NCBI GenBank assembly: GCA_041398705.1
Contig: JAWKUI010000007.1
Coordinates: forward strand, 62,001 to 126,000
From: NORP259 sp041398705
GTDB lineage: Bacteria; Planctomycetota; UBA1135; GCA-002686595
Length of the DNA stretch: 64,000 nucleotides
Reading direction: 5' to 3'
The stretch's first letter is position 1. Every line of letters starts with the position of its first letter. A program made the translations under genes and the position numbers. Shown here piece after piece: positions 1-10,647 of this stretch. The notes below the pieces were generated by a model, which did not search any database, was not told the origin of the DNA, and saw only the letters and a list, made by a program, of their open reading frames with translations.

Positions 1-34
1 AAGCCAGGCGGGTGGTTGCCGGAATCGGAGGGCC

Positions 35-75
35 GGCCAGGGCCCTTCGGGGGGTGCGCCCCGGGGGCTCTTGGC
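35..75 (-). terminator. Probable terminator of the leftward peptide-transport operon
   Basis: An imperfect GC-rich hairpin whose arms read ggccag.. and ..ttggcc lies 2 bases beyond the stop of the last gene of the leftward operon. There is no clear T-tract, so the call rests on position and stem alone. Confidence 0.4.
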
Positions 76-76
76 C

Positions 77-1077
77 CTATAGGCTGGCCTCGTGGCAGCG
101 CAGGAATCGACCGCCGGGGTCCCCTTGGGGCTCCGGGTAGCTCACCTTGCACGCCTCCGTGGCGGCCGAGCAGCGGGGGTGGAAGTGGCAGCCGGACGGG
201 GGTTTGATCGGCGAGGGCACGTCCCCCTGGAGGCGGATGCGTTCGGTCCGGTGGGCCGGGTTGGCCCGGGGGATGGCCGACAGCAGGGCCTTGGTATAGG
301 GGTGCCGGGCATCGTCGAAGATCTGCTCGGCGGTGCCCATCTCCACGATGCGGCCCAGGTACATGACCGCCACCCGGTCCGAGATGTAGCGCACCACCGA
401 CAGGTCGTGGGCGATGAAGATGTAGGAGAGGCCGAACTCCTCCTGCAGGTCCCCCAGCAGGTTGATCACCTGGGCCTGGACCGACACGTCGAGGGCGGAG
501 ACCGCCTCGTCGCAGACGATCAGGCTGGGCCGCAGGGCCAGGGCCCGGGCGATGCCGATGCGCTGGCGCTGGCCCCCGGAGAACTCGTGCGGGAAGCGGT
601 TGGCCACGTCGGGGCGCAGGCCCACCCGCTTGAGCAGGGCGGCGACCCGCTCCTCGAGCTCGCGGCCGCTGGCCAGGCCGTGCACCTGCAAGGCCTCCCC
701 GACGGTGTTGCCCACGGTGATGCGCGGGTTGAGGCTCGCGAAGGGGTCCTGGAAGATGATCTGCAGGTCCCGCCGCAGGTCGCGCAGGTCCCCGCGCGAA
801 AGCTGGAACAGGTCGACCGGATCGTCGCCTTCTTTGGGGCGATAGAGGGCTTCGCCCCCGGTGGGTTCGATCAAGCGCAGGAGACTGCGCCCCGCGGTGG
901 TTTTGCCGCAACCGGACTCCCCCACCAGGGACAACGTCTCGCCGCGCCCAACGGTGAAGTCGAGCCCGTCGACTGCGCGCACATCGGCCACGTGGCGGCT
1001 AAAGATGCCCTTCTTGATCGGGAAGTACTTCTTGAGCCCGCGGACTTCGAGCAAGGGCGCGCTGCTGGATTTGGCAC

Positions 1078-1081
<4 letters not shown>
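77..1081 (-). CDS. oppF: Peptide ABC transporter ATP-binding protein (OppF/DppF type)
   Basis: 334-residue ATPase expected to energise import of di/oligopeptides together with the neighbouring OppD and the two permeases, on the cytoplasmic face of the membrane. Walker A GESGCGKT is near residues 54-61, followed by a QIIFQDPFASLNPR Q-loop, the SGGQRQR signature and VCDEAVSALDVSVQ around Walker B. The C-terminal oligopeptide-transporter extension carries the cysteine pattern GCHFHPRC. I chose the ATG at 1081 because it overlaps the upstream oppD stop as ATGA (4 bases), the usual sign of translational coupling; an in-frame start farther upstream would lie inside oppD. Last gene of the leftward five-gene operon. 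The family assignment is secure; the exact substrate (peptide, nickel, opine) cannot be read from sequence. Confidence 0.93.
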
Positions 1082-2082
<1,001 letters not shown>

Positions 2083-2086
2083 GGGC

Positions 2087-3988
2087 CTACTCCTTCATCT
2101 TGGGGTCCATGGCGTCGCGGAACGCATCGCCCACCAGGTTGTAACAGGTCACGGTGATGAAGATCAGCACCCCGGGGAACACCTGGATCCACCAGTTGTC
2201 GGGGCTCTTCGATTCGTTCACCAGCGACCCCCAGGAGGCTTCCGGCGGCCGGATACCGAAACCGAGGAACGAGATCGCCGACTCGGTCAGGATGCCCGCG
2301 GCCACGGCGAACGCCGCGCTGACGAGCACCGGGCTCATCGCGTTTGGCAGCACGTGGCGGAACATCGTACGCAGGTCGCTGAAGCCCAGGGCCCGCGCCG
2401 CCACTACGAATTCCGCCTCGCGCAGGCGCATGAATTCGCCGCGCACGAGCCGCGCCGTGCCCGTCCAGCGGATGAGCGCGATCACGATGACGATGGCGAA
2501 GATCGGCTTGATCGTATCCGGCGGAATGAACACCACCGTGAGCAGGATCAAGTAGAAGGCCGGGATCGACTGCAGCACCTCGATCAGGCGCATGATGAGC
2601 ACATCGACCCAGCCGCCGAAGTACCCCGCCAGGGCACCAAAGAAGATGCCGATCAGGGTCAACAGTACGGCGGACAGGATGCCCACCGTGAGGCTGGTGC
2701 GCGCGCCCCAGATCATACGGGTGAAGAAGTCGCGGCCCGTCTCATCGGTGCCGGCGATGTGCCGGTCCCAATCATCGATGCCGGGTTCGGATTCGCGGAT
2801 CTCGACCTCCTTGTAGGTGGCCTGGAACTCGTCCCCCTTCTTGTCCCCTGCCAATTCCTTCGGGGCATCCTGCGCGCCGGGCGAGGCTTCCGCCGCCTTC
2901 TTGGATTTGTCCGCTGCCCCGGGCACCCAGCTGCCTTCCGTCGACTCAGCCTGGCTCAGCCAGGTCGGTGGCCGGAACTGTTCGGCCAAGTGCGATTCGG
3001 CCACTCCGTAATTGATCGGCGCCCAGGTCACCTGGAACTCATTGCCGGTATCCGACAAGCGCGACCCCGCCTGGATGGCGATGCGGTTCCCATTCTGCAG
3101 ATCCGCCTTGTATGGGGCGTTGGCGTCCTGTTTGCCCCCCGCCCCGAAGACGCCGAACCACACCAGCGCAGCCAAGGCGGATGTGCCGAGCACCATCCCG
3201 GTCTTGCGCATGCGCCAATGGCGGATGCGCTCGCGGTTGCGTCCGAGCAGGCGGTTGAACAGCGGGTTCCAGATGGGCCACGCGAGCACCCAGAGCCAGA
3301 GCACCATGAAGAAGACATCCAAGGGCGGGATGTCATCCCAGAGGGGGCGCTCCATGCGGGCCACAAGATCCACGCCGCCGGCGCCGGGCTCCTTGCGGTC
3401 GAGCGGTTTGGCGGTGTCCCGCAGGGCCCGCGCGTCCTTCTTCACATCGCGCAGGATCTCCGTGGCTTTCTCCGCGTTGCCCGCCTGGAACGCGGCCACG
3501 GCCTCATCGATGGCCTTCGGCAGGGCGCTCAGGGTCTCGCGCAGCTGTACCGCATCTTCGGGCAGATACCCGAGCATCAGGGACACCCGGTCGTGCACGG
3601 TTTCCGCCTCCGCGGCGAGCGAATCCCCCCGGGTTTGCGGGGTCTTTTTCGCGTCGCCCAGGGTGCCGGCGACTTCGAGCTCCTTGCGGAACTCCTCGTC
3701 GCTCATGCGCACCTTGCCGGTCATCACGCTGGGGATCGAAACGAGCTGACGCAGGGCGCCGTTGTAGCCCCCGATGTCCACCCCTTCGAAGCGGTAGGGA
3801 CGGTCGTTGGCCAGGAACGGCGCATAGATCGCCACCGCGTACATCAACGCGAGCAGAACCATGCCAACCTTGAACAGCGCGCGTTTGCCGAGCTGTTCGA
3901 AGACCAGGTCCCAGAAATCCTTGGAGTACTCGGGAGCGTCGTCGATCTGCTCCAGGCCCTCCATGCTTTCGAACGAGGGCTTAGTCAT
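2087..3988 (-). CDS. oppC: Peptide ABC transporter permease, OppC-like with a very large insert
   Basis: 633 residues, about twice the usual 280-380 of OppC/DppC. The canonical permease core occupies roughly the last 240 residues: the pre-core motif HIAGTDETGRDFFTRMIWG, several membrane helices and the EAA loop (EFVVAARALGFSD), ending in DAMDPKMKE. The N-terminal membrane helix is near residues 38-60. In between lies an inserted region that includes a charged, coiled-coil-like stretch (about 90-200), two further hydrophobic segments (about 225-247 and 267-287) and a soluble region rich in Lys, Ala and Asp. It overlaps oppB by 8 bases. The core identifies it as a transport permease; the role of the insert is unknown. 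Confidence 0.88.
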   Translation of the reverse strand: MTKPSFESMEGLEQIDDAPEYSKDFWDLVFEQLGKRALFKVGMVLLALMYAVAIYAPFLANDRPYRFEGVDIGGYNGALRQLVSIPSVMTGKVRMSDEEFRKELEVAGTLGDAKKTPQTRGDSLAAEAETVHDRVSLMLGYLPEDAVQLRETLSALPKAIDEAVAAFQAGNAEKATEILRDVKKDARALRDTAKPLDRKEPGAGGVDLVARMERPLWDDIPPLDVFFMVLWLWVLAWPIWNPLFNRLLGRNRERIRHWRMRKTGMVLGTSALAALVWFGVFGAGGKQDANAPYKADLQNGNRIAIQAGSRLSDTGNEFQVTWAPINYGVAESHLAEQFRPPTWLSQAESTEGSWVPGAADKSKKAAEASPGAQDAPKELAGDKKGDEFQATYKEVEIRESEPGIDDWDRHIAGTDETGRDFFTRMIWGARTSLTVGILSAVLLTLIGIFFGALAGYFGGWVDVLIMRLIEVLQSIPAFYLILLTVVFIPPDTIKPIFAIVIVIALIRWTGTARLVRGEFMRLREAEFVVAARALGFSDLRTMFRHVLPNAMSPVLVSAAFAVAAGILTESAISFLGFGIRPPEASWGSLVNESKSPDNWWIQVFPGVLIFITVTCYNLVGDAFRDAMDPKMKE

Positions 3989-5450
3989 GGCGGATGCGCG
4001 GGTCGACGATGGTGTAGGTGATGTCGGACAGCAGAATGCCCACCTGGGTCATGACGCCCACCAGGATCGTGGTGGCCATCAGCACGTTGAAGTCCCGGTT
4101 GGACAGGCCTTCGAAGGCGTAACGACCCATGCCGGGGATCTCGAAGACCTTCTCGACGATGATCGAACCGCCGATCAGCACCGGCAGGATCGACGCGAGC
4201 AAGGTGATCACAGGGATCATCGAGTTGCGCAGGGCGTGTTTGTAGATGACCACATCCTCGGACAGGCCCTTGGCCCGCGCGGTGCGGATGTAGTCCTGGC
4301 GGATGACCTCCATCATGCCCGCGCGCATCTGCCGCGAGAGGTAGGCGAGGCTACCGTAGGTCATGGTCGCAATCGGTAGGATGCAGTGCAGCAGCAGGTC
4401 CCATTGACGCGCCCACCACCCCATGGTGTCGTAGTCCTTGTCGTGCAGGCCGACCACGGGCAACCAATCGAGCTTCGTAATGCCGAACAGCTGCACCAGC
4501 ATCAGGCCGGCCCAGAAAGTGGGGATCGCGAACAGCACGAAGAGCAGGATCGTGATCAGGCCATCGCGCTTCTTGCCGTGGTTGCGCGCGCTGAAGATGC
4601 CCAGCGGCAGGGCCAGCACGTACGCCAGGATCACCGAGATCAGCGACAGGGGCAACGAGACCTTGATGCGCCGCCACAGTTCGGGGCCGATGCGCACGGC
4701 ATCGTTCTGCATCTCCGAACCCAGGTCCCCGGCGAGCAATCCCCCCCAGGGTTTCTCCCCCGTGTTCTGCACGCGGTATCCCCCGCCCTCCTCGTAGTAC
4801 CAGGCAAAGGCCTGGCGCAGGCGCGTGGGGCCGTCGAGGTCCGGCTGCCAAGTCTTTCCGGAGGCTTCCGCCACGGCGTCGAGCAGGCGCGGCACCCCGC
4901 TGTCGTCCAGGTTGGCCCGGTCGCGCTGGTCGTAGAGGCTCTGGAACAGGGCCGGCAAGCCCTGCTCCCCCGCCGCCAGGATCGTGCGCCGGGCGTCGGC
5001 CCAGGCGGTCTCCCCGCGCTCGGGGTTGGTCAGGGTGCGGCGCGCCTCATCGAGCTGGTCCTTGAGGGTCTCGGGCGTGCCGGGCAGGTAGTCGATCGGC
5101 TGAGGCAGGCCCAGGCGCAGGGGTTTGCCGTCCGGGCCCGGCTCTTCGAGCACCTTGCGCTCGGTATAGGGGCTCGAGAGCCACGTTACCCCATCGCGGC
5201 TCAGGTTGAACGGCCCCATGTAGTCGAAGAACTGCACCACCAGCGAGCGGTCCAGCCCGTGTTTGCGCCGGAACCGATCCACGCGCCCCTCGGTGTCCGA
5301 GCCCTGGTCGAGCTCGCCGGTACCGCCTCCGCCCATCATGACGGTTGCCGGGTCCCCCGGCGCCGCGTGGAACAGGGCGAAGACCACCAACGCCACCCCG
5401 AAGGTGGTTGGGATCATGAGCAACAACCGGCGGAGGATGAACGCAATCAA
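3981..5450 (-). CDS. oppB: Peptide ABC transporter permease, OppB-like with an extracytoplasmic insert
   Basis: 489 residues against about 310-340 in the usual family. It starts with the typical OppB N-terminus (FILRRLLLMIPTTFGV), then has an insert of about 150-170 residues, mostly charged and soluble, between helix 1 and the permease core. The core carries ELWRRIKVSLPLSL, the EAA-type loop (DYIRTARAKGLSEDVVIYKHALRN) and the C-terminal ITYTIVDPRIR. The start codon is TTG at 5450, chosen because it restores the conserved FILRRLL beginning; an internal ATG at 5417 would cut into helix 1. It is the first permease after the binding protein, and a terminator-like hairpin sits between the two genes. 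Confidence 0.88.
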   Translation of the reverse strand: MIAFILRRLLLMIPTTFGVALVVFALFHAAPGDPATVMMGGGGTGELDQGSDTEGRVDRFRRKHGLDRSLVVQFFDYMGPFNLSRDGVTWLSSPYTERKVLEEPGPDGKPLRLGLPQPIDYLPGTPETLKDQLDEARRTLTNPERGETAWADARRTILAAGEQGLPALFQSLYDQRDRANLDDSGVPRLLDAVAEASGKTWQPDLDGPTRLRQAFAWYYEEGGGYRVQNTGEKPWGGLLAGDLGSEMQNDAVRIGPELWRRIKVSLPLSLISVILAYVLALPLGIFSARNHGKKRDGLITILLFVLFAIPTFWAGLMLVQLFGITKLDWLPVVGLHDKDYDTMGWWARQWDLLLHCILPIATMTYGSLAYLSRQMRAGMMEVIRQDYIRTARAKGLSEDVVIYKHALRNSMIPVITLLASILPVLIGGSIIVEKVFEIPGMGRYAFEGLSNRDFNVLMATTILVGVMTQVGILLSDITYTIVDPRIRHD

Positions 5451-5542
5451 GGTCGGGAAGCGGCGCGGTCTGGGGGGAAGGGCTCGGCAGGATACCCCAA
5501 GGGACTGGGGCGGGCCAGGGCAAGACGATGGCCCTGGCGAAA

Positions 5543-5577
5543 CGCGGGCCCGACTCCCTCTGGAGCCGGGCCCGCGA
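5543..5577 (-). terminator. Hairpin between binding-protein gene and oppB
   Basis: A stem of about 14 base pairs (gcgggcccgactcc pairing with ggagccgggcccgc, one G-T-type mismatch) with a 4-base loop, 18 bases after the stop of the binding-protein gene. It may be a partial terminator or an mRNA-stability structure, letting the binding protein be made in excess of the membrane subunits. Confidence 0.5.
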
Positions 5578-5594
5578 GATTGGATCGCAGGGGC

Positions 5595-7616
5595 CTACAG
5601 GCTGCTGCGGGTGCCCTTCTCGTTCGGGTCTGCGAAGTACCAGCGACGGATCGAGTAGCCAGGATCGATCGCGAAACTCTGCAGGCCGCGGATGCGCTTG
5701 CTCATGGCGAACTTGCGCGGAACGTTGAAGCCGAACAGGTACGGCTGGATGTCGTAGTACAGGCGCCGGTGGATGTTGTGCCAGATCGCCTGGCGCTTCT
5801 CGAAGTCGAGCTCCTTCTGGCCGGCTTCGATCCAGGCGTCGATCTGCGCATCGCGCACGCCCGAGTTGTTCGAACCTTCGATGTCGGGCGCGCCCCACTT
5901 CGAGTGCCAGACTTGCTCGGGGTCGGATTCGAGGTCGGGCACCCAGGCCAGGTTGCAGGCGTCGAACTCGCGGCGCTTGATCTTGTCGAGGAAGGTGGCC
6001 CATTCCACCGAAGCCAGGCTGACATCGATCTCCAGCTCGCGCAGGGACTCCTGGATCTTCAGGCCCAGGGTCTTCGAGGCGTCGTTGCCCGAGGGGTACA
6101 TGAATTCGATCTTGAGTTCGACGCCGTTCTTGTCGCGGGTGCCGTCGCCGTTGCGGTCGTACCAGCCGGCTTCATCGAGCAGGTCCATGGCCTTGTCGAT
6201 GCTGTACTCGAGCGGCGTGACGCTGTGGTCGTAGGCGGCCGACTCGAAGGGGAAGGGTCCAGTGACCTGGCGCGCTAGGCCGCGGTACACCGTCTCCAGG
6301 TATTCGTTCGAATCGAAGGCGTGGGCGATGGCCAAGCGCACCGGCAATTCGGCCAGTTGCGGCTTGTACAGGTTCCAGCCGGTGTAGCCGTATTGGCCCA
6401 GATAGATGTAGCCCTTGTAGAAGTTCTCGGTGAACTCCTTCTTCTCCGTGCGGGTACCGAAATAGTCGGTGGTTTTGACCCGCTCGAAGTAGTCGAGTTC
6501 GCCGTTGATCAGCGCGGTATAGGCGGTTTCGTCGTCCGAAATCACGCGCCAACGGATCGTGTCGAAGTACCCCGCGCGGCTCTTGTCGAAGTACAGGCTC
6601 TTGCCGCTCTCATCGACGAAGCGCTGGGCTTCGACCCAGTCGTCGGAGAACTTGGTCACGCGGTACGGACCGAGGCCCACCCAATCCAGGTTGTGCGGGT
6701 TGGTGTTGATGAACTTGCCCTGCTCCTCCGGGGTGGCGTTCGGGTTGAAGGACTTGTTGTCCTTGTCCGCCAGGTTGTAGATGTGGCTGGGCAGGATGGT
6801 CAGCGACGTGCCCACCGCGTCCATCGCAAAGGCGTACTGCTGCTCGTAGAAGAAGCGCACGCGCAGGGGATCGACGACCTCGCAGCCGGTCAACTTGGTG
6901 AACATGAAGCGCTTCTCGTCGCACTCCACGAACGGGTTGCCGTACACCGACCAGGAGAAGTAGACGTCATCCGCGTTGAGAATTTGGTCCGTGTACCCAC
7001 CACCCGGGTGCCAATGCACATCGTCGCGCAGGTGGAAGTTGAACACCGTGCCGCGTTCGAGGCGCGGCGCTTGGTCCTTGGCGATCGTCACGGCCCCCTT
7101 GAGCGGGTTGCCGACCGAAAGCGGGGTCACGACGTAGCTGTCGCCACGGTCTTCCACCTTTCCGTAGAGCACCCGCTCGGTCACGAATCCCTGGCTGTCG
7201 CCGGCCGCCTTGAGGCGCACTTCCGTGATCGGGTGTTTGGCCGCTTCTTCGGCGGTGAGCACCAAGGTGTCTTCCACCACCGGCATCTCCGCCACCACGT
7301 TCGGCACGTACTTGTGGCTCTCCCAGTCCTGCAGCATGAGCGACTCGTGCACCTCGTAGAGCATGCGGCGGGTGTACGCCGAGTTCTCCGTGACGTAGTT
7401 CATGTGCTCGGGCAGCGACGCCATGTGCACGATGACCCGACCGCCGTACCGCGGGGTCGCCGCCTTGAGGCGGTCCGGGTGGAAGGTGTCTGCCTCGCTC
7501 GAAAGGGGCGCGTCGGATTGCGCGGGGGCGCTGGCCTCCTGGGCCTCCTGGGCCGCGACGGCCGGGGGGATCAGGGCGGCGCCGGCCAGCAGCCAGGCGG
7601 GGATGCGAATCTTCAT
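5595..7616 (-). CDS. Peptide ABC transporter substrate-binding protein (SBP family 5)
   Basis: 673 residues, larger than typical OppA/DppA (about 530-600). Signal peptide at residues 1-25 (MKIRIPAWLLAGAALIPPAV then AAQ) predicts export. The family 5 fold is indicated by the early block with WESHKYVPNVVAEM, by FNFHLRDDVHWHPGG and LNADDVYFSW, and by the C-terminal YYDIQPYLFGFNVPRKFAM. I set the ATG at 7616 because the signal peptide begins there; in-frame codons upstream give Gly/Pro-rich non-signal sequence. No Shine-Dalgarno is visible. First gene of the leftward operon, divergent from a second binding-protein gene. Confidence 0.9.
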   Translation of the reverse strand: MKIRIPAWLLAGAALIPPAVAAQEAQEASAPAQSDAPLSSEADTFHPDRLKAATPRYGGRVIVHMASLPEHMNYVTENSAYTRRMLYEVHESLMLQDWESHKYVPNVVAEMPVVEDTLVLTAEEAAKHPITEVRLKAAGDSQGFVTERVLYGKVEDRGDSYVVTPLSVGNPLKGAVTIAKDQAPRLERGTVFNFHLRDDVHWHPGGGYTDQILNADDVYFSWSVYGNPFVECDEKRFMFTKLTGCEVVDPLRVRFFYEQQYAFAMDAVGTSLTILPSHIYNLADKDNKSFNPNATPEEQGKFINTNPHNLDWVGLGPYRVTKFSDDWVEAQRFVDESGKSLYFDKSRAGYFDTIRWRVISDDETAYTALINGELDYFERVKTTDYFGTRTEKKEFTENFYKGYIYLGQYGYTGWNLYKPQLAELPVRLAIAHAFDSNEYLETVYRGLARQVTGPFPFESAAYDHSVTPLEYSIDKAMDLLDEAGWYDRNGDGTRDKNGVELKIEFMYPSGNDASKTLGLKIQESLRELEIDVSLASVEWATFLDKIKRREFDACNLAWVPDLESDPEQVWHSKWGAPDIEGSNNSGVRDAQIDAWIEAGQKELDFEKRQAIWHNIHRRLYYDIQPYLFGFNVPRKFAMSKRIRGLQSFAIDPGYSIRRWYFADPNEKGTRSSL

Positions 7617-7838
7617 AGGAGTCTTCGGGGAACGGGAAGGCCTGGGACCGGTCGCGGGGCCCGCCGCACCCCCGCCGGGGCCTTCCGAGCCGGGCGGGAC
7701 GCGAATTGTAGCCCCGAAATGGGCCTGGGACACGGACTTCTGACCGATCCCCTTCCCCACCCCAGCCCCGCAGAACTGGCGCAAACCCTTACAAGCGGCG
7801 GGGTTGCGTCCTTCCGCGCAACCCGCTAGGCTGCCGCA
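7617..7838. promoter_or_regulatory. Divergent intergenic region between two peptide-transport operons
   Basis: These 222 bases separate the two divergent binding-protein genes and must hold both promoters unless transcription starts outside. I see no convincing -35/-10 pair and no obvious operator palindrome. A shared regulatory region for the two operons is an inference from geometry alone. Confidence 0.35.
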
Positions 7839-9659
7839 ATGTCCTTCTCGACCCTGTCCCCGACCGCCCGCGCCGGCCTGGGGCTCACCCTATTGGCGGT
7901 GCTCCTGGGCGGCGCCCTGGCCCTGGCCCGTGGGGCCCGCCTCGAGCCGGCGGACTTCACCTTCAACAACGGCACCGAGGTGCAGAGCCTCGATCCGGCC
8001 AAGGTCACGGGGGTGCCCGAGGGGCGCGTGATCCGCTGCCTGTACGAGGGCCTGGTGATCAAGGATCCCAAGGACCTGTCGCCGGTGCCCGGGGTGGCCA
8101 AGTCCTGGGACATCTCGGAGGACAAGAAGACCTACACCTTCCACCTGCGCGACAACGCGAGCTGGAGCAACGGCGATCCGGTGACCGCCCAGGACTTCGA
8201 ATGGTCGATGAAGCGCATGCTCGACCCGGAGACCGCGGCGGAGTACGCGTATCAGCTCTGGTATGTGAAGGGCGCGAAGGCCTACACCACCGAGGTGTAC
8301 CCCGAAGGCCATGAGCGTTCCGGCAAGGCCAAGAACGATCCCGAAACGGTGGCCATCCACGCGCTCGATGACCACACGTTGCGCATCGAACTCGAAAACC
8401 CCACGCCGTTTTTCCTCGAGCTGATGGGTTTCTACCCGGTGTTTCCGGTCAACCGGCGCGCGCTCGAAGAAGCGCAGCGCAAATGGCCCACCACGTGGGA
8501 AACGCGCTGGCAGGCCCCCGGAAACCACGTGGGCAACGGCCCTTGGAAGCTGAAGAGCCGCCGCATCAACGACCGCATCCAGCTCGTGAAGAACGAGCAC
8601 TATTGGGACGCGGACAACGTCGCCTTCAACACGATGGACATTCTCGCCATCGAGAACAGCACCACCGGCGCGAACGTGTACCTGACCGGGGGTTGCGACT
8701 TCCTCGACAAGGTCGATGCGAGCGTGGTCGCCCAGCTCATGCCGCGCGAGGACTTCGATCCGCAGCCCTACCAAGGGCTGTACTTCTACCGCGTCAACAC
8801 CACCAAGCCGCCGTTCGACGATGCGCGCGTGCGCCTTGCCCTCAGCCTAACCCTGCCGCGCGAGCTGATCTGCAAGTACGTCACCAAGATGGGTCAGGTT
8901 CCCGCCTGGTCGCTGGTGCCCCCGATGGGCGACTACTACACGGCCGCCCAGGCGGACCGCGGCGCCACCGATGGAACCCCCGAGGCGAACCTCGAGCAGA
9001 ACATCCAGCGCGCCAAGGCCTTGCTCGCCGAAGCCGGTTATGGACCGAACGGCAAACCCTTCCCCCCCTTCGAGATCCACTACAACACCCTCGAAGCCCA
9101 TAAACTGATCGCCGAAGCCATCATGGACGCCTGGAAGCGCCACCTGGGCATCAGCGTCAAGTTGCGCAACGAGGAGTGGAAGGTGTACCTCGATACCCAG
9201 ACGAACCTGCGGTACGACGTTTCGCGGGCCGCCTGGATCGGCGACTACATGGATCCGAACACCTTCGTGGACCTGTTCGTCACCGGCGGCGACAATAACA
9301 AGACCGGCTGGGGCAACCCCGAATATGACGCGCTCGTGCACGGCGCGGTGTCCGAGCCGGATCCCGCCAAGCGCCTCGACATGCTGCACCGGGCCGAACA
9401 GATCCTGATGGACGATCTGCCCATCCTGCCGATCTATTACTACGTGACCCAGAACATGGTCGCGCCGCGCCTCGGCGGTTTCTACTCCAACCCCCAGGAC
9501 GAGCACTTCCCGAAGTTCTGGTACTGGATGGATGACGAGGAGCTCGCGCAGAAACGCGCCGCATACCCCGCCGATGGTGGGCACAACCTGGTGGATCCCC
9601 ACGGCCCCGCCGCAGGCCTCTACTCCCCCGCCGCCCAGCGCCGGCGCGCCGCCCAATGA
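7839..9659 (+). CDS. oppA: Peptide ABC transporter substrate-binding protein (OppA type)
   Basis: 606 residues. The N-terminal hydrophobic stretch (about 12-30, GLGLTLLAVLLGGALALA) is an export signal or membrane anchor. Family 5 features are clear: FTFNNGTEVQSLDPAKVTG, LVPVPGVAKSWDISEDK-like scaffolding and YTFHLRDNASWSNGDPVTA, with the ending DDLPILPIYYYVTQNMV. It is closer to E. coli-type OppA in length and motifs than is the paralogue on the other strand. The gene overlaps the next permease by ATGA, indicating coupled translation. Confidence 0.93.
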   Translation: MSFSTLSPTARAGLGLTLLAVLLGGALALARGARLEPADFTFNNGTEVQSLDPAKVTGVPEGRVIRCLYEGLVIKDPKDLSPVPGVAKSWDISEDKKTYTFHLRDNASWSNGDPVTAQDFEWSMKRMLDPETAAEYAYQLWYVKGAKAYTTEVYPEGHERSGKAKNDPETVAIHALDDHTLRIELENPTPFFLELMGFYPVFPVNRRALEEAQRKWPTTWETRWQAPGNHVGNGPWKLKSRRINDRIQLVKNEHYWDADNVAFNTMDILAIENSTTGANVYLTGGCDFLDKVDASVVAQLMPREDFDPQPYQGLYFYRVNTTKPPFDDARVRLALSLTLPRELICKYVTKMGQVPAWSLVPPMGDYYTAAQADRGATDGTPEANLEQNIQRAKALLAEAGYGPNGKPFPPFEIHYNTLEAHKLIAEAIMDAWKRHLGISVKLRNEEWKVYLDTQTNLRYDVSRAAWIGDYMDPNTFVDLFVTGGDNNKTGWGNPEYDALVHGAVSEPDPAKRLDMLHRAEQILMDDLPILPIYYYVTQNMVAPRLGGFYSNPQDEHFPKFWYWMDDEELAQKRAAYPADGGHNLVDPHGPAAGLYSPAAQRRRAAQ

Positions 9660-10645
9660 TCCGCTTCCTGTCGCGCCGCCTGTTATGGATGGCGATCACA
9701 TTCCTCTTGGTTTCGCTCGTTTCGTTCACCCTGATGCACAGCGTCAAGGGTGGTCCGTTCTCGAAGGAGCGCAAACTCGACCCGGCCATCCTCGCGAACA
9801 TGGAAGCCGCCTATCACCTGGATTGGCCGATTTGGAAGCAATACCTGCACTACATGGGCCCGTTGAACCTGGGCGATGAGGGCTGGTTCGGCAAGGGAGA
9901 GCAGAAGGGCAGCGATCCTTTCACCGGCGTGCTGGTCGGCGACTTCGGTCCGTCGTTCCGCTACCAGGACTTCACGGTCAACGACATCATCGGCCAATCC
10001 CTGCCGATCTCCGCGTTGCTCGGCGTGGTGGCGATGATGTGGGCCCTAGCCCTCGGGGTGTCCGCGGGCATCGCTTCGGCCCTGCGCCGGGGCAGCGGGC
10101 TCGATCTTTCCATGCGCCTCGCGGCCACTGGCGGCATCGCCTTGCCGAACTTCGTGATCGCGGGATTCCTGGTGATCCTGTTCGTGTTCTTGATTCCGCT
10201 GCTGCCCGTGGCGGGTTGGGGCACCCTCAAGCACATGCTGCTGCCCGGCTTCTGCCTGGGCCTGGGTTTTGCCGCCTACATCTCGCGCCTCACCCGCACC
10301 GGCATGCTTGAAGTCCTGAGCCAAGACCATATCCGCACGGCCCACGCCAAGGGCCTCGCGCCGCGCACGGTGGTCATGCGGCACGCCCTGAAAGGCGGCC
10401 TTCTGCCCGTGGTGTCCTACCTCGGCCCCGCCACCGCCGGCGTGCTCACCGGCAGCCTCGTGCTCGAACGCATCTTCAACATCCCCGGCATGGGGTCGCA
10501 CTTCGTCAACGCGGCGACCAACCGCGACTACACCTTGGCCATGGGCGTGACCCTGCTGTACACCGTGCTCGTGTACAGCCTGAACGCCGTGGTCGACCTG
10601 GCCTACACCCTGCTCGATCCGCGCATCCGCCTGGAGGATCAATAG
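9656..10645 (+). CDS. oppB: Peptide ABC transporter permease OppB
   Basis: 329 residues, ordinary family length. It begins MIRFLSRRLLWMAITFLLVS, has six predicted membrane helices, an EAA-type loop DHIRTAHAKGLAPRTVVMRH, and ends in AYTLLDPRIRLEDQ. It has only a short loop between helix 1 and the core (about 60-100), so it lacks the big insert of the leftward OppB. Starts inside the oppA stop (ATGA). Confidence 0.94.
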   Translation: MIRFLSRRLLWMAITFLLVSLVSFTLMHSVKGGPFSKERKLDPAILANMEAAYHLDWPIWKQYLHYMGPLNLGDEGWFGKGEQKGSDPFTGVLVGDFGPSFRYQDFTVNDIIGQSLPISALLGVVAMMWALALGVSAGIASALRRGSGLDLSMRLAATGGIALPNFVIAGFLVILFVFLIPLLPVAGWGTLKHMLLPGFCLGLGFAAYISRLTRTGMLEVLSQDHIRTAHAKGLAPRTVVMRHALKGGLLPVVSYLGPATAGVLTGSLVLERIFNIPGMGSHFVNAATNRDYTLAMGVTLLYTVLVYSLNAVVDLAYTLLDPRIRLEDQ

Positions 10646-10647
10646 AC

